From: Falsirhodobacter halotolerans
GTDB taxonomy: Bacteria > Pseudomonadota > Alphaproteobacteria > Rhodobacterales > Rhodobacteraceae
Direction of reading: 5' to 3'
Length of the DNA stretch: 64,000 nt
Assembly (NCBI RefSeq): GCF_022899245.1
Contig: NZ_JALJAZ010000001.1
Coordinates: forward strand, 104,501-168,500
In this document: positions 48,393 to 56,735 of the stretch, piece after piece
Position numbering within the stretch: the first letter of the stretch is position 1
Layout: every line of letters starts with the position of its first letter
Translations under genes and position numbers: made by a program
Notes under the pieces: generated by a model
The model's input: only the letters and a program-made list of their open reading frames with translations
Told to the model about the DNA's origin: nothing
Databases searched by the model: none

Positions 48393-49790
48393 ATGACGTT
48401 TACAAGCTTTGTCCTTTTCGCCGGAATGCGGACCGGCTCGAACTTCCTTGAGGCCAATCTGAACGCCTTCGACGGCCTGACCTGCCATGGCGAGGTGTTC
48501 AATTCCGGCTTCATGGGCAAACTGGGCCAGACCGAGATGTTCGGCATCGACATCGCCGCCCGCGACCGTGACCCGCACACTGTGCTGGCCGCCATGAAGA
48601 CGGGGGAGGGGTTGCAGGGGTTTCGCCAGTTTCAGGATCACGACACCCGCATCACGCAGGCCGTGCTGGACGATCCCACCTGTGCCAAGATCATCCTGAC
48701 CCGCAATCCGCTGGAATCCTATGTCTCGCTCTTGATCGCGCGGGAAACGGGGCAATGGAAGCTGACCCATGCGGGCAAGGCCCGGGGCGCGAAGGTGGTG
48801 TTCAACGCGCCGGGCTTCGTGGCCCATGTGGAGGGGCTGGGCCGCTTTTACGCCGATATCCTGCACCGCCTGCAGGTGTCCGGCCAGACGGCGTTCCACA
48901 TAGACTATGAGGATGTGCAGGATGTGGCCGTCCTGAACGGTCTGGCCAAGTTCCTGGGCATTCCCGCGCGGTTGCAGGAACTGGACGGCAAGCTGAAGAA
49001 GCAGAACCCCGATCCCCTGGCCGACAAGGTCGAAAACCCCAAGGCGGTGGAGGAGGCGCTGGCCCGTCTCGACCCGTTCCAGTTTTCGCGTGTGCCCAAT
49101 TTCGAACCGCGGCGGGGGGCGGCGGTGCCGACCTTTCTGGCCGCGACCGGGGCCCCGGCCCTCTATATGCCCACCCGCAACGGGCCGGATGCGCAGGTCG
49201 TGCAATGGCTGCGCGATCTGGGCGGAGATGTGGTGGAGAAGATGGATCAGCGCGCCTTGCGGGCGTGGCGCGGCGCGCATCCCGGCCATCGCAGCTTCAC
49301 CGTCCTGCGCCATCCGCTGGCCCGCGCCCACACCGCCTTCACCGATCAGATACTGACCAACGCGCTTGCGGGCATTCGCCAGCAGATGGTCCGTCGTTAT
49401 GACCTGCCCTTGCCGCCGCCGGGACAGGATATGGGGTTCGAGGCGCATCGCACCGCGTTCCTTGCGTTTCTGCGGTTCTTGAAACTGCATGTCGCGGGGC
49501 AAAGCGGGGTGCGCGCGGATGCCGGCATGGCGTCGCAGGCGGCGGTTCTGGAGGGGATGGGCGCGGTGTGCCAGCCGGATCTGATCCTGCGGGAATCGCG
49601 GCTGTCCGAAGGGCTGGCCTTCCTCGCCGCGCAGATCGACCATCCGTCGCCCGCGCTGATCCCGGCCCCGGCCGATGCCGCGATCCCTTTGTCCACCTTG
49701 GTCGATGACGAGATCGAGGCGGCCGCGCGCGAGGCGTATCACCGCGATTACGACCAATTCGGCTTCGGCGACTGGCGCGACGAAGGCTAG
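48393..49790 (+). CDS. NodH-like sulfotransferase, two tandem sulfotransferase-like domains
   Basis: 465-aa protein. The N-terminal half has the PAPS 5'-phosphosulfate loop AGMRTGSNFLEANLN and a 3'-phosphate-like motif ILTRNPLESYVSLL. The second half, from about residue 245, has TVLRHPLARAHTAF, a second 3'-phosphate-type motif, but no clear matching 5' loop. NodH-type enzymes sulfate glycan or lipid-linked oligosaccharides with PAPS. Gene order after two glycosyltransferases and a GT14-like enzyme points to sulfation of their product. It ends with a 4-nt overlap with convergent ptsN. Confidence 0.8.
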   Translation: MTFTSFVLFAGMRTGSNFLEANLNAFDGLTCHGEVFNSGFMGKLGQTEMFGIDIAARDRDPHTVLAAMKTGEGLQGFRQFQDHDTRITQAVLDDPTCAKIILTRNPLESYVSLLIARETGQWKLTHAGKARGAKVVFNAPGFVAHVEGLGRFYADILHRLQVSGQTAFHIDYEDVQDVAVLNGLAKFLGIPARLQELDGKLKKQNPDPLADKVENPKAVEEALARLDPFQFSRVPNFEPRRGAAVPTFLAATGAPALYMPTRNGPDAQVVQWLRDLGGDVVEKMDQRALRAWRGAHPGHRSFTVLRHPLARAHTAFTDQILTNALAGIRQQMVRRYDLPLPPPGQDMGFEAHRTAFLAFLRFLKLHVAGQSGVRADAGMASQAAVLEGMGAVCQPDLILRESRLSEGLAFLAAQIDHPSPALIPAPADAAIPLSTLVDDEIEAAAREAYHRDYDQFGFGDWRDEG

Positions 49791-50251
49791 GCCGCCTGCG
49801 ACGCCCGCGATTCGGTCAGGATGGCATAGAGTTTGGCCGGGTCGGTGTTGGCGCGCAGCTTCTGGCACACCTTCTGGTCGCGCATGGTGCGCGACACCAG
49901 CGCCAGCGCCTTCAAATGATCCACCCCGGAATCCTTCGGCGCGAACAGGGCAAACACCAGATCCACCGGCTGGCGGTCCACGCTGTCGTAATCCAGCGGT
50001 TTTTCCAGACGGATGAAAATGCCCTGGATGCCCGGCAGGTCGTGCAGCCGGGCATGGGGCAGGGCGATGCCGTGGCCCACACCGGTGGGGCCAAGGCTCT
50101 CACGCTCTTGCAGGCCATCGGTGGCGATGGCGGCGTTCAGGCCATAAGCACCGCCCGCAATGTCGCCCAATTCCTGGAACAGGCGCTTCTTGCTGGTGAT
50201 ATGGCCCAGGACACGCACGGCGTCGGGGGCGAGAATCTTGGTCAGTTCCAT
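49787..50251 (-). CDS. ptsN: PTS IIA-Ntr nitrogen-regulatory protein
   Basis: 154-aa EIIA-Ntr of the fructose/mannitol IIA fold, phosphorylated on the His of ALPHARL (about residue 66) by NPr/EI-Ntr. It regulates potassium, nitrogen and carbon functions. Family pattern: ELGDIAG, LGPTGVGHGIALPHARL, FALFAPK. Located in the usual place after hpf. No PTS sugar permease is nearby. Confidence 0.95.
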   Translation of the reverse strand: MELTKILAPDAVRVLGHITSKKRLFQELGDIAGGAYGLNAAIATDGLQERESLGPTGVGHGIALPHARLHDLPGIQGIFIRLEKPLDYDSVDRQPVDLVFALFAPKDSGVDHLKALALVSRTMRDQKVCQKLRANTDPAKLYAILTESRASQAA

Positions 50252-50275
50252 ACGGTTCCCGGCCCCGCGGGGCCC

Positions 50276-50854
50276 CTATTTTGCGTTGCGCGGATCGATC
50301 CAGCCGATATTGCCGTCTTCCCGGCGATATACCACATTGACCCCGCCATGTCCTTCGTTCCGGAAGACAAGCATCTGCTGCCCCCCCAGTTCCAACTGCA
50401 TCACCGCTTCGCCCACGGTGATGGCCGGAACCTTCGTTTCGGTTTCCGCGACGATGATGGGCTGCCATTCCTGGCCCTTGTGGTCATCATCCGCGTCCTC
50501 TGTCGGGGCGAGGATATAGGAGGAGCCGCCGCCGAACACAACCGGGGTCGTCCGTGCCTTGTGGTGGTCGCGCAGCCGGCGCTTGTAACGGCGGATCTGC
50601 TTGTCCATCTTCTCGCGCGCGGCTTCGAACGCGGCATAAATCTCGGTCGCGCGGCCCTTGGCGCTGACGCTCAGGCCGGTGGACAGGTGAAGAACGGTCT
50701 CGCAGGTATGTTCATGCGCAATCTTGGAAAAGATGATCAGGGCATCGGTGGGTCGCTGGGCATACTTTTCGATCAACTCGTTCAACTCGGACTGAACGTG
50801 GGTCTGAAGCGCTTCGCCGATGTCGATCTGCTTGCCGCTGATCTGGTAACGCAT
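50276..50854 (-). CDS. hpf: Ribosome hibernation promoting factor, long form
   Basis: 192-aa HPF: N-terminal RaiA-type domain (MRYQISGKQIDIGEALQTHV ... ADEIYAAFE-like helix region, about 1-100) and a C-terminal dimerisation domain (GGQQMLVFRNEGHGGVNVVYRREDG) that forms 100S ribosomes. The long form is expected where no separate RMF exists. Strong AAGGAGGACAACC before the start 50854; the upstream in-frame start at 50893 lacks it. Confidence 0.95.
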   Translation of the reverse strand: MRYQISGKQIDIGEALQTHVQSELNELIEKYAQRPTDALIIFSKIAHEHTCETVLHLSTGLSVSAKGRATEIYAAFEAAREKMDKQIRRYKRRLRDHHKARTTPVVFGGGSSYILAPTEDADDDHKGQEWQPIIVAETETKVPAITVGEAVMQLELGGQQMLVFRNEGHGGVNVVYRREDGNIGWIDPRNAK

Positions 50855-50954
50855 GGTTGTCCTCCTTCTTTCGGGCATGTGCCCATGATTCAAGAATGGG
50901 GGACGTGGCGTGGAAATCCAGAGGTATCGTGACGAAACGGCGAATTCGCGCGCG

Positions 50955-51683
50955 TCAGGTCAGGGTGAAGGTGTCGCCCAGATAGACCTGCCGCACCATC
51001 GGGTCGGCCACGATCTCGTCCGTGGTGCCGCTTTTCAGGATGGTGCCGTCATGCAGGATATAGGCGCGGTCGACGATGGCCAGCGTCTCGCGCACGTTAT
51101 GGTCGGTGATCAGGACGCCCAGACCCCGGCCTTTCAGGTCCTGCACCAGATGGCGAATCTCGGCCACGGCGATGGGATCGACCCCGGCAAAGGGTTCGTC
51201 CAGAAGGACATAGGCGGGGTCCGCCGCCAGACAGCGGGCGATCTCGGCCCGCCGCCGTTCGCCGCCCGACAGCGCCAGCGCAGGCGCGCGGCGGATATGG
51301 GTGATGGAAAACTCCGACAGCAGATCCTCAAGACGTTCCCGCCGCCGATGGGGGTCTTTCTCGCGGATCTCCAGCACGGCCAGGATGTTGTCCTCCACCG
51401 ACAGGCCGCGAAAGATCGACATCTCCTGCGGCAGATAGCCGATGCCCAACCGGGCGCGGCGATACATCGGCAGGGCGGTCACATCGCGCCCGTCAATGGT
51501 GATCGCGCCGCTTTCGGGCGTGACGAGACCCGCGATGGTATAAAAACAGGTGGTCTTGCCCGACCCGTTCGGCCCCAGAAGGGCCACGACCTCGCCCCGC
51601 CGCAGGGCCAGCGACACGTCGCGGATCACCGGACGGCGTTTGTAGCTTTTGCGGATGTTCGTGACCTGCAGCCCGTCGGTCAT
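50955..51683 (-). CDS. lptB: LPS export ABC transporter ATP-binding protein
   Basis: 242-aa ATPase of the Lpt system that powers LPS extraction from the inner membrane. Walker A GPNGSGKTT, signature LSGGERRRAE, Walker B YVLLDEPFAGVDPI, H-loop ITDHNVRETL. It would work with LptF/LptG (not in the window) and with LptC, LptA encoded just upstream. Its start overlaps the lptA stop by 4 nt. Confidence 0.97.
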   Translation of the reverse strand: MTDGLQVTNIRKSYKRRPVIRDVSLALRRGEVVALLGPNGSGKTTCFYTIAGLVTPESGAITIDGRDVTALPMYRRARLGIGYLPQEMSIFRGLSVEDNILAVLEIREKDPHRRRERLEDLLSEFSITHIRRAPALALSGGERRRAEIARCLAADPAYVLLDEPFAGVDPIAVAEIRHLVQDLKGRGLGVLITDHNVRETLAIVDRAYILHDGTILKSGTTDEIVADPMVRQVYLGDTFTLT

Positions 51684-52180
51684 TGGCGGGCGCCCGGCTG
51701 GAACAGGGTCTGGACCCGCCCCTCCATCCGGCCCGACCCGGACGCAAGGTCGATCGTCAGCCGATTGCCCGCGATGGTGCTGGACCCTTGCGTCAGAACC
51801 ACGTCCCCCGACAGCACGACCTGCCCCGAGGCGATGGTATAGCTGGCCTCGCGCCCCTCGGCCGCCAACGTCTCGTTGGCCAGCGTCACGCCGCCCGTCG
51901 CGTGCAGCGCGGTGATCTCGTTCTGGCTTTCGCCGTATTCCACCCGCACCTCGTTCGCCGCCATGCGCAACGCGCCCTGCGCCACGCGCACGTTGCCGGT
52001 GAAGGTCGCGGCACCCGCCGCCTGATCGACCGACAGCTGGTCGGCATCCACGCCGACCGGGGCGGAGGTGTCCTGCGCGGCGCCCCCAAGGTCGATCTGC
52101 GTATCCTGTGCCGTGGCCGCCACGGGCAGGGCAAGGGCGAAAGACAGGATCGTCGCTTTCAGCATGGAACTTCCGATCAT
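51680..52180 (-). CDS. lptA: LptA-type periplasmic LPS transport protein
   Basis: 166-aa OstA/LptA-domain protein with a signal peptide ending PVAATAQ (residue about 24). The rest forms a beta-jellyroll bridge segment (ATFTGNVRVAQGALRM, ANEVRVEY, GRMEGRVQTL). LptA links LptC to LptD across the periplasm. Short for the family, typical in alphaproteobacteria. Confidence 0.9.
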   Translation of the reverse strand: MIGSSMLKATILSFALALPVAATAQDTQIDLGGAAQDTSAPVGVDADQLSVDQAAGAATFTGNVRVAQGALRMAANEVRVEYGESQNEITALHATGGVTLANETLAAEGREASYTIASGQVVLSGDVVLTQGSSTIAGNRLTIDLASGSGRMEGRVQTLFQPGARQ

Positions 52181-52800
52181 GGTTGTGGTGCAGGGGTGTA
52201 TATCAGCTTGACGCCCCCGGTGAAGTCCAGACGATATTGCCCGCCCGTGTCCCCCGCCGGGTTCAGCGTCATTCCGCCCGCGGTCAGTTGCCCCATGGGC
52301 GCCTGCCCGGTGATGGGGCCGATGCCGGTCACCTGCGTGCGGTCCAGTTCGGCCACCGCCTCCGCCATGCGGATGTCATACCCGGTGGAGGTGTGCACCC
52401 GCACCTGCCCCGAAAAGGTCACGCGCTGGTTCGCATCGTCATAGGTGCCGGCGGCGGATTGCAGATGCGTGTCCACGCCGTCGGGGGTCGTCAGATCGGC
52501 CCGCAGCGCGCTGATCGTCGCGGGGCGCCCTTCGGCCGGGGGCCGCACCTCCGCCGCCGCGATGTTCAGCCGCGCCCCGTCCGAGGTCAGGCCCGACCAT
52601 GTGGGTTCGGTCAGGCGCGGGTCCATCGCGCGGCCCTGCACATCGACGTTGGAATAGGGGATCGCGTCCTGCGTGCCGACCGTGCGCGACACCAGAAAGA
52701 TCGTGGACAAAAGCGCCAGCGCCACCAGGGGAAGGGCGACCTTCAGCAGCTTCACCAGCTTGGTGTGCCGGTCCCCCGTTCTGCCCGCGATCCGCGCCAT
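52177..52800 (-). CDS. lptC: LPS export protein LptC
   Basis: 207-aa bitopic protein: N-terminal basic residues then one membrane helix (about residues 18-40, LLKVALPLVALALLSTIFLV), and a periplasmic beta-jellyroll (LRADLTTPDGVDTHLQSAAG, VTFSGQVRVHT). It receives LPS from LptFG and hands it to LptA. Overlaps lptA by 4 nt and lies 1 nt after kdsD. Confidence 0.92.
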   Translation of the reverse strand: MARIAGRTGDRHTKLVKLLKVALPLVALALLSTIFLVSRTVGTQDAIPYSNVDVQGRAMDPRLTEPTWSGLTSDGARLNIAAAEVRPPAEGRPATISALRADLTTPDGVDTHLQSAAGTYDDANQRVTFSGQVRVHTSTGYDIRMAEAVAELDRTQVTGIGPITGQAPMGQLTAGGMTLNPAGDTGGQYRLDFTGGVKLIYTPAPQP

Positions 52801-52801
52801 G

Positions 52802-53764
52802 TCAGGCCACCCCGGCGCGCAGGCAATCGTGGATATGGATCAGACCCACGGGACGGTCGTTCTCCACCACGAACAGGGCGGTGATCTTGCGGTCCTGCAT
52901 CACCGCCACGGCCTTTTCGGCCAGCGCGTCGGGGCCGATGGTGCGGGGGTCGGGGGTCATCACCTCGGCCGCCGTATGGGTCAGCAGGCCCTGCATGTGA
53001 CGGCGCAGGTCGCCATCGGTGACGATGCCCGCCAGACGGTCGCCGTCCAGCACGCCAAGCGTGCCGTAGCCCTTCCCGCTCATGACCAGCAGCGCCTCGG
53101 ACATGGGCAGGTCGGCGGCCACCAGCGGCAGGTCGGTGTGCATTAGGTCGGCCACGCGCGACAGGCGGGCCCCCAGCTTGCCGCCCGGATGAAAGATGCG
53201 GAACTGTTCGGGCGTGAAGCGGCGATGTTCCATCAGGGCCAGCGCCAGCGCGTCGCCCAAGGCCAGCGTCATGGTGGTGGAGGTGGTGGGCACCACGCCC
53301 GTGCCACAGGCCTCGGGCACCTGCGGCAGCACCAGCGCCACATCCGCCTGCCGCAGCAAGGTCGATTGCGGGCGCGAGGCGACGCCGATCATCGGGATGG
53401 AAAACCGGCGGGTATGGGCCACCAGATCGGCCAGCTCCGGCGTCTCGCCCGAATTGGACAGGACCAGCACCACGTCCTGATCGGTGATCATGCCCAGATC
53501 GCCGTGGCTGGCTTCCGCCGGATGCACGAAATGCGCGGGTGTCCCGGTAGAGGCGAAGGTGGCCGCGATCTTGCGCCCGACATGGCCGGATTTGCCCATG
53601 CCCGACACGATGACGCGCCCCTTGGCCCCCAGGATCAGGTCCACCGCCCGGGCAAAGCCGTCATCCAGCGCGCCTTCAAGCGCCACCAGCGCCTGCGCCT
53701 CGATCCCGATCACGCGGCGGGCGGTGGCAAGATAATCAGTGGTGGAAGATGTCATTCGGCTCAT
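52802..53764 (-). CDS. kdsD: D-arabinose-5-phosphate isomerase (KdsD/KpsF family)
   Basis: 320-aa enzyme converting ribulose-5-P to arabinose-5-P, the first step toward Kdo. N-terminal SIS domain (GKGRVIVSGMGKSGHVGRKIA-like, FVHPAEASHGDLGM, SNSGETPE, THSTTMTLALGDALA) and two C-terminal CBS domains (about 200-320). Start is taken at 53764; ATG 53755 is an alternative. Its start overlaps the end of rnd by about 29 nt. Confidence 0.94.
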   Translation of the reverse strand: MSRMTSSTTDYLATARRVIGIEAQALVALEGALDDGFARAVDLILGAKGRVIVSGMGKSGHVGRKIAATFASTGTPAHFVHPAEASHGDLGMITDQDVVLVLSNSGETPELADLVAHTRRFSIPMIGVASRPQSTLLRQADVALVLPQVPEACGTGVVPTTSTTMTLALGDALALALMEHRRFTPEQFRIFHPGGKLGARLSRVADLMHTDLPLVAADLPMSEALLVMSGKGYGTLGVLDGDRLAGIVTDGDLRRHMQGLLTHTAAEVMTPDPRTIGPDALAEKAVAVMQDRKITALFVVENDRPVGLIHIHDCLRAGVA

Positions 53765-54350
53765 TCCATCCCATCAGATCGAGTTTCGCGCGGGTGGGCA
53801 GGAAATCGAAGCAGCTTTGCGCCAGCGCCATGCGGTCCTCGCGGATCAGCCGTTCCTCCAGCGCGGTTTTCAGCGCGTGAAGGTAAAGAACGTCCGACGC
53901 CGCATATTCCATCTGCGCGTCCGTCAGCACCCCGGCCCCCCAATCGGAGGTCTGCTGCTGTTTCGACACGTCCACCCCCACCAGTTCGGCCAGCAGGTAT
54001 TTCAGCCCGTGACGATCGGTGAAGGTGCGGATCATCTTCGACGCGATCTTGGTGCACCACACGGGCGCGGTCGTCACGCCGAAGGCGTTGTGGAGCGCCG
54101 CGATGTCGAAACGTCCGAAATGGAACAGTTTGACCACCGCCGGATCGGTCAGCAGACGTTCCAGGTTGGGGGCGCTCGTCTGGCCCTTGGCGATCTGCAC
54201 CAGATGCGCGTCCCCGTCGCCTGCCGACAACTGCACCACGCACAGCCGGTCGCGCCGGGGGTCGAGGCCCATGGTTTCGGTATCGATGGCGACGATCGCG
54301 CCAAGGGTCAGCCCGTCGGGCAGGTCATTCTGATGCAAGTGAAGGGTCAT
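53736..54350 (-). CDS. rnd: Ribonuclease D-like 3'-5' exonuclease
   Basis: 204-aa DEDD exonuclease with motifs DTETMGLD (Exo I), HFGRFDIAAL (Exo II) and YAASDVLYL (Exo III with Tyr). It lacks the HRDC domains of E. coli RNase D (375 aa), as is common for the short alphaproteobacterial form next to kdsD. Likely acts on structured RNA ends, for example tRNA. Start 54350 (MTLHLHQNDLPDG) was chosen over the longer frame start at 54380. Confidence 0.9.
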   Translation of the reverse strand: MTLHLHQNDLPDGLTLGAIVAIDTETMGLDPRRDRLCVVQLSAGDGDAHLVQIAKGQTSAPNLERLLTDPAVVKLFHFGRFDIAALHNAFGVTTAPVWCTKIASKMIRTFTDRHGLKYLLAELVGVDVSKQQQTSDWGAGVLTDAQMEYAASDVLYLHALKTALEERLIREDRMALAQSCFDFLPTRAKLDLMGWNEPNDIFHH

Positions 54351-54417
54351 GGGACAGGTCCGGGCGGCTGCGGTTGACACCAGCTAAGCCGTCCGGACGT
54401 GTTTCGCAAGGAAGCCG

Positions 54418-55110
54418 TCAGTCCGTGAACGTCACGCGCACGGGGTCAAGGCCGTCCACGCCGCCTTCGACCTTGCTGCCGGCCACGACGGCGCCGATGC
54501 CCGCCGGGGTTCCGGTCATCACCAGATCGCCCGGTTGCAGGCGGTAAAAACGCGAAAGATAGCTCAGAACCTCGGCCGGGCCGCGCGCCATGTCCGACAG
54601 CTTGCCGTCCTGCCGCACATCGCCGTCCAGCGTCAGCCAGATGCGCTGATCGCCCAGCGCGTCCATGTCGCCCGCGCGGGTCAGGGGGGCGATGATGGCC
54701 GATTCCTCGAAGTTCTTGGCGAAATCCCACGGGCGGCCTTTCTTCTTGGCCACCGCCTGCAGATCGCGGCGCGTCATGTCCAACCCCACGGCATAGCCGT
54801 AGATGGCGCGGGCGGCCTCCTCCTCGGACGCGTTGAACAGCGGCTGGCCCAGCGCCAGCACCAGTTCGATCTCGTAATGCAGGTTCTCGGTGCCCAGCGC
54901 ATAGGCGACATCGGTGCCCGACGGCACAAGGGCGGAGGCGTCCTTCAGAAAGAAGAACGGCGCTTCGGTATCGACGGACGACCCGACTTCCTTGGCGTGG
55001 TCGGCATAATTCTGGCCGACGCAGAAGATGCGATGGACGGGATAGGCCGCCGTCTCGCCCTTCACGGGCAGGGTGGGATAGGTCTTTTGCGGGAACAGCG
55101 TGTCGGTCAT
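54418..55110 (-). CDS. Fumarylacetoacetate hydrolase family protein (fumarylpyruvate hydrolase-like)
   Basis: 230-aa FAH-fold enzyme: RIFCVGQNYADHAKEVG, PFFFLKDASALV, the metal-binding Glu pair in NLHYEIELVL, YAVGLDMTRRDLQ, KNFEESAII and VMTGTPAGIG. It hydrolyses a C-C bond in a fumaroyl- or acyl-pyruvate, as in gentisate or homogentisate catabolism. No ring-cleavage dioxygenase is adjacent, so the exact substrate is open. An in-frame ATG upstream (55182) lacks the GGAGGATCC site that precedes 55110. Confidence 0.88.
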   Translation of the reverse strand: MTDTLFPQKTYPTLPVKGETAAYPVHRIFCVGQNYADHAKEVGSSVDTEAPFFFLKDASALVPSGTDVAYALGTENLHYEIELVLALGQPLFNASEEEAARAIYGYAVGLDMTRRDLQAVAKKKGRPWDFAKNFEESAIIAPLTRAGDMDALGDQRIWLTLDGDVRQDGKLSDMARGPAEVLSYLSRFYRLQPGDLVMTGTPAGIGAVVAGSKVEGGVDGLDPVRVTFTD

Positions 55111-55165
55111 CGGATCCTCCTTGGACTTGGCGCGCAGCCTGCGCCAAGCCAAGGGGGGTTGCAAG

Positions 55166-55819
55166 TCAGGGCTGCTTGGCAAACCGCAGATAGGGCAGTT
55201 TCACGTCCAGATCGCCGAACCGCTCCTTGGCCTGATCGTCGTTCAGGCTGAGTGCCACGATCACGTCCTGCCCCGGCTGCCAGTTGGCGGGGGTGGCGAT
55301 GGGGACGCCGTCGGTCGCCTGCACCGCGTCCAGCGCGCGGAGGATTTCGGCGAAGTTGCGCCCCACCGACATGGGATAGGAGATCGTCAGCCGCACCTTC
55401 TTGTCCGGCCCGATCAGATAGACGGTGCGGACGGTGGCGGTGTGGGCGGGCGTGCGCCCTTCCGTGGGGGTGTAGTATTCCGCGGGCAGCATGTCATAGG
55501 CCTTGGACACCGTCAGCGACGTGTCGTCGATGATCGGGAAATCGGCCGGGCTTTGGGCAAAGGCCTCGATGTCGCGCTTCCATTTCTGGTGTTCGTCCAC
55601 CGTGTCCACCGACACGCCGATGACCTTGGTGTTGCGCTTGGCGAATTCGGGGGCCAACTGCGCCACCGCGCCGAATTCCGTCGTGCAGACGGGGGTAAAA
55701 TCGCGCGGATGGCTGAAGACGATGGCATAGCTGTCGCCCAGCCAGTCGTGGAACCGAATCTCGCCCGCCGTGGACTGGGCGGTGAAATCGGGGGCGATGT
55801 CGTTGATGCGGATAGACAT
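55166..55819 (-). CDS. 1-Cys peroxiredoxin (Prx6 type)
   Basis: 217-aa thiol peroxidase: PVCTTEF holds the peroxidatic Cys near residue 47, with FSHPRDFT just before and a long C-terminal extension typical of Prx6. No resolving Cys is evident elsewhere. It reduces H2O2 and organic peroxides in the cytoplasm. Starts MSIRINDIAPDF at 55819. Lies between the FAH-family hydrolase and the small lipoprotein. Confidence 0.93.
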   Translation of the reverse strand: MSIRINDIAPDFTAQSTAGEIRFHDWLGDSYAIVFSHPRDFTPVCTTEFGAVAQLAPEFAKRNTKVIGVSVDTVDEHQKWKRDIEAFAQSPADFPIIDDTSLTVSKAYDMLPAEYYTPTEGRTPAHTATVRTVYLIGPDKKVRLTISYPMSVGRNFAEILRALDAVQATDGVPIATPANWQPGQDVIVALSLNDDQAKERFGDLDVKLPYLRFAKQP

Positions 55820-55979
55820 GGGTTCTCCGTCGGTTCGGGAAGATGGGCCTTTCGGGTTTGGGGGATGATACCCACGCCCCGGCCCAAGAAAAGGGCGGCG
55901 CGGCGAAAAAAGGCGCATTGCCCGTTTTCGCCGCCCTGCGCGGAACGGGCGTTTCACACGCCCCCCGTGCCGAAAAACC

Positions 55980-56225
55980 TCAGTCGCCCGAGGCGTAGAG
56001 GAGGGCGATGTCGCGATGGTGCAATTCGCATTGCGCGCCTTCCCGGACCAGCACCGCCGCCGTCGGTTCCAGGATCACGACGCAGCCGTTGCGAAAGGCG
56101 TATTGCCGGGTGCCGTCCGCCAGCGTGGTCTGTTGCGGCACCTCGTCCATCGGGCGCTCTTCGGCGGTCTCCATGCAGCCGGCCAGAAAGGGCAGGGCCA
56201 GAACCGGGATCAGAAGCTGTTTCAT
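55980..56225 (-). CDS. Small lipoprotein of unknown function
   Basis: 81-aa protein MKQLLIPVLALPFLAGC with the lipobox Cys at residue 17, then a polar segment and a short beta-rich C-terminus (ADGTRQYAFRNGCVVILEPTAAVLVREG) with two more cysteines that could form a disulfide. AAGGAG is 7 nt upstream. Probably outer-membrane anchored. I do not recognise a family. Confidence 0.75.
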   Translation of the reverse strand: MKQLLIPVLALPFLAGCMETAEERPMDEVPQQTTLADGTRQYAFRNGCVVILEPTAAVLVREGAQCELHHRDIALLYASGD

Positions 56226-56264
56226 CTCATTCTCCTTTCAGGAGTAGATAGCCTCTGTCCCGTC

Positions 56265-56735
56265 TCAGGCGAGGTATGGGCGGAACTGCGCCACCACCGT
56301 GTCATAGACCGCGCGCTTGAAGGGGACGATCGCCTCGATCATCGCGTCGGCCCGCATCCACCGCCATTCGGAGAATTCGGGATGGTCGCTGTCAATACGG
56401 ATCCGGTCGTCGGTGCCGTGAAACCGCATCAGGAACCATTTCTGCCGCTGCCCACGATATCTGCCGCCCCAGACCTTTCCCAGCAACTCGGGCGGCAGGT
56501 CGTAGGTGACCCAATCGTCGGTCCCGGCCACCACCTCCACCTGATCGGCGGTAACGCCGGTTTCTTCCCACAATTCGCGCAAGGCGGCGTCGCGGGGGTT
56601 TTCACCCTGGTCGATCCCACCCTGCGGCATCTGCCACGCGGCCGAGGTGCTGTCCAACCGCCGGCCGGTAAAGATCAGCCCGTCGGCATTGATCAGGACC
56701 ACGCCGACGCAGGGGCGATAGGGAAGATCGGTCAT
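56265..56735 (-). CDS. rppH: RNA pyrophosphohydrolase RppH
   Basis: 156-aa Nudix hydrolase that removes pyrophosphate from 5'-triphosphate mRNA to start decay. Nudix box [20 protein letters not shown] plus TGV is complete, with [12 protein letters not shown] at the start and WQMPQGG. Overlaps pncB by 4 nt, so it is expressed with NAD-salvage genes. An in-frame region upstream is in pncB and is ignored. Confidence 0.93.
   Translation of the reverse strand: MTDLPYRPCVGVVLINADGLIFTGRRLDSTSAAWQMPQGGIDQGENPRDAALRELWEETGVTADQVEVVAGTDDWVTYDLPPELLGKVWGGRYRGQRQKWFLMRFHGTDDRIRIDSDHPEFSEWRWMRADAMIEAIVPFKRAVYDTVVAQFRPYLA

Noticed and set aside
44555-49790. Glycosyltransferase/sulfotransferase block as a recent mobile island
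   Set aside because: No tRNA, direct repeats, integrase or transposase, and no visible shift in base composition; it is flanked by housekeeping genes.
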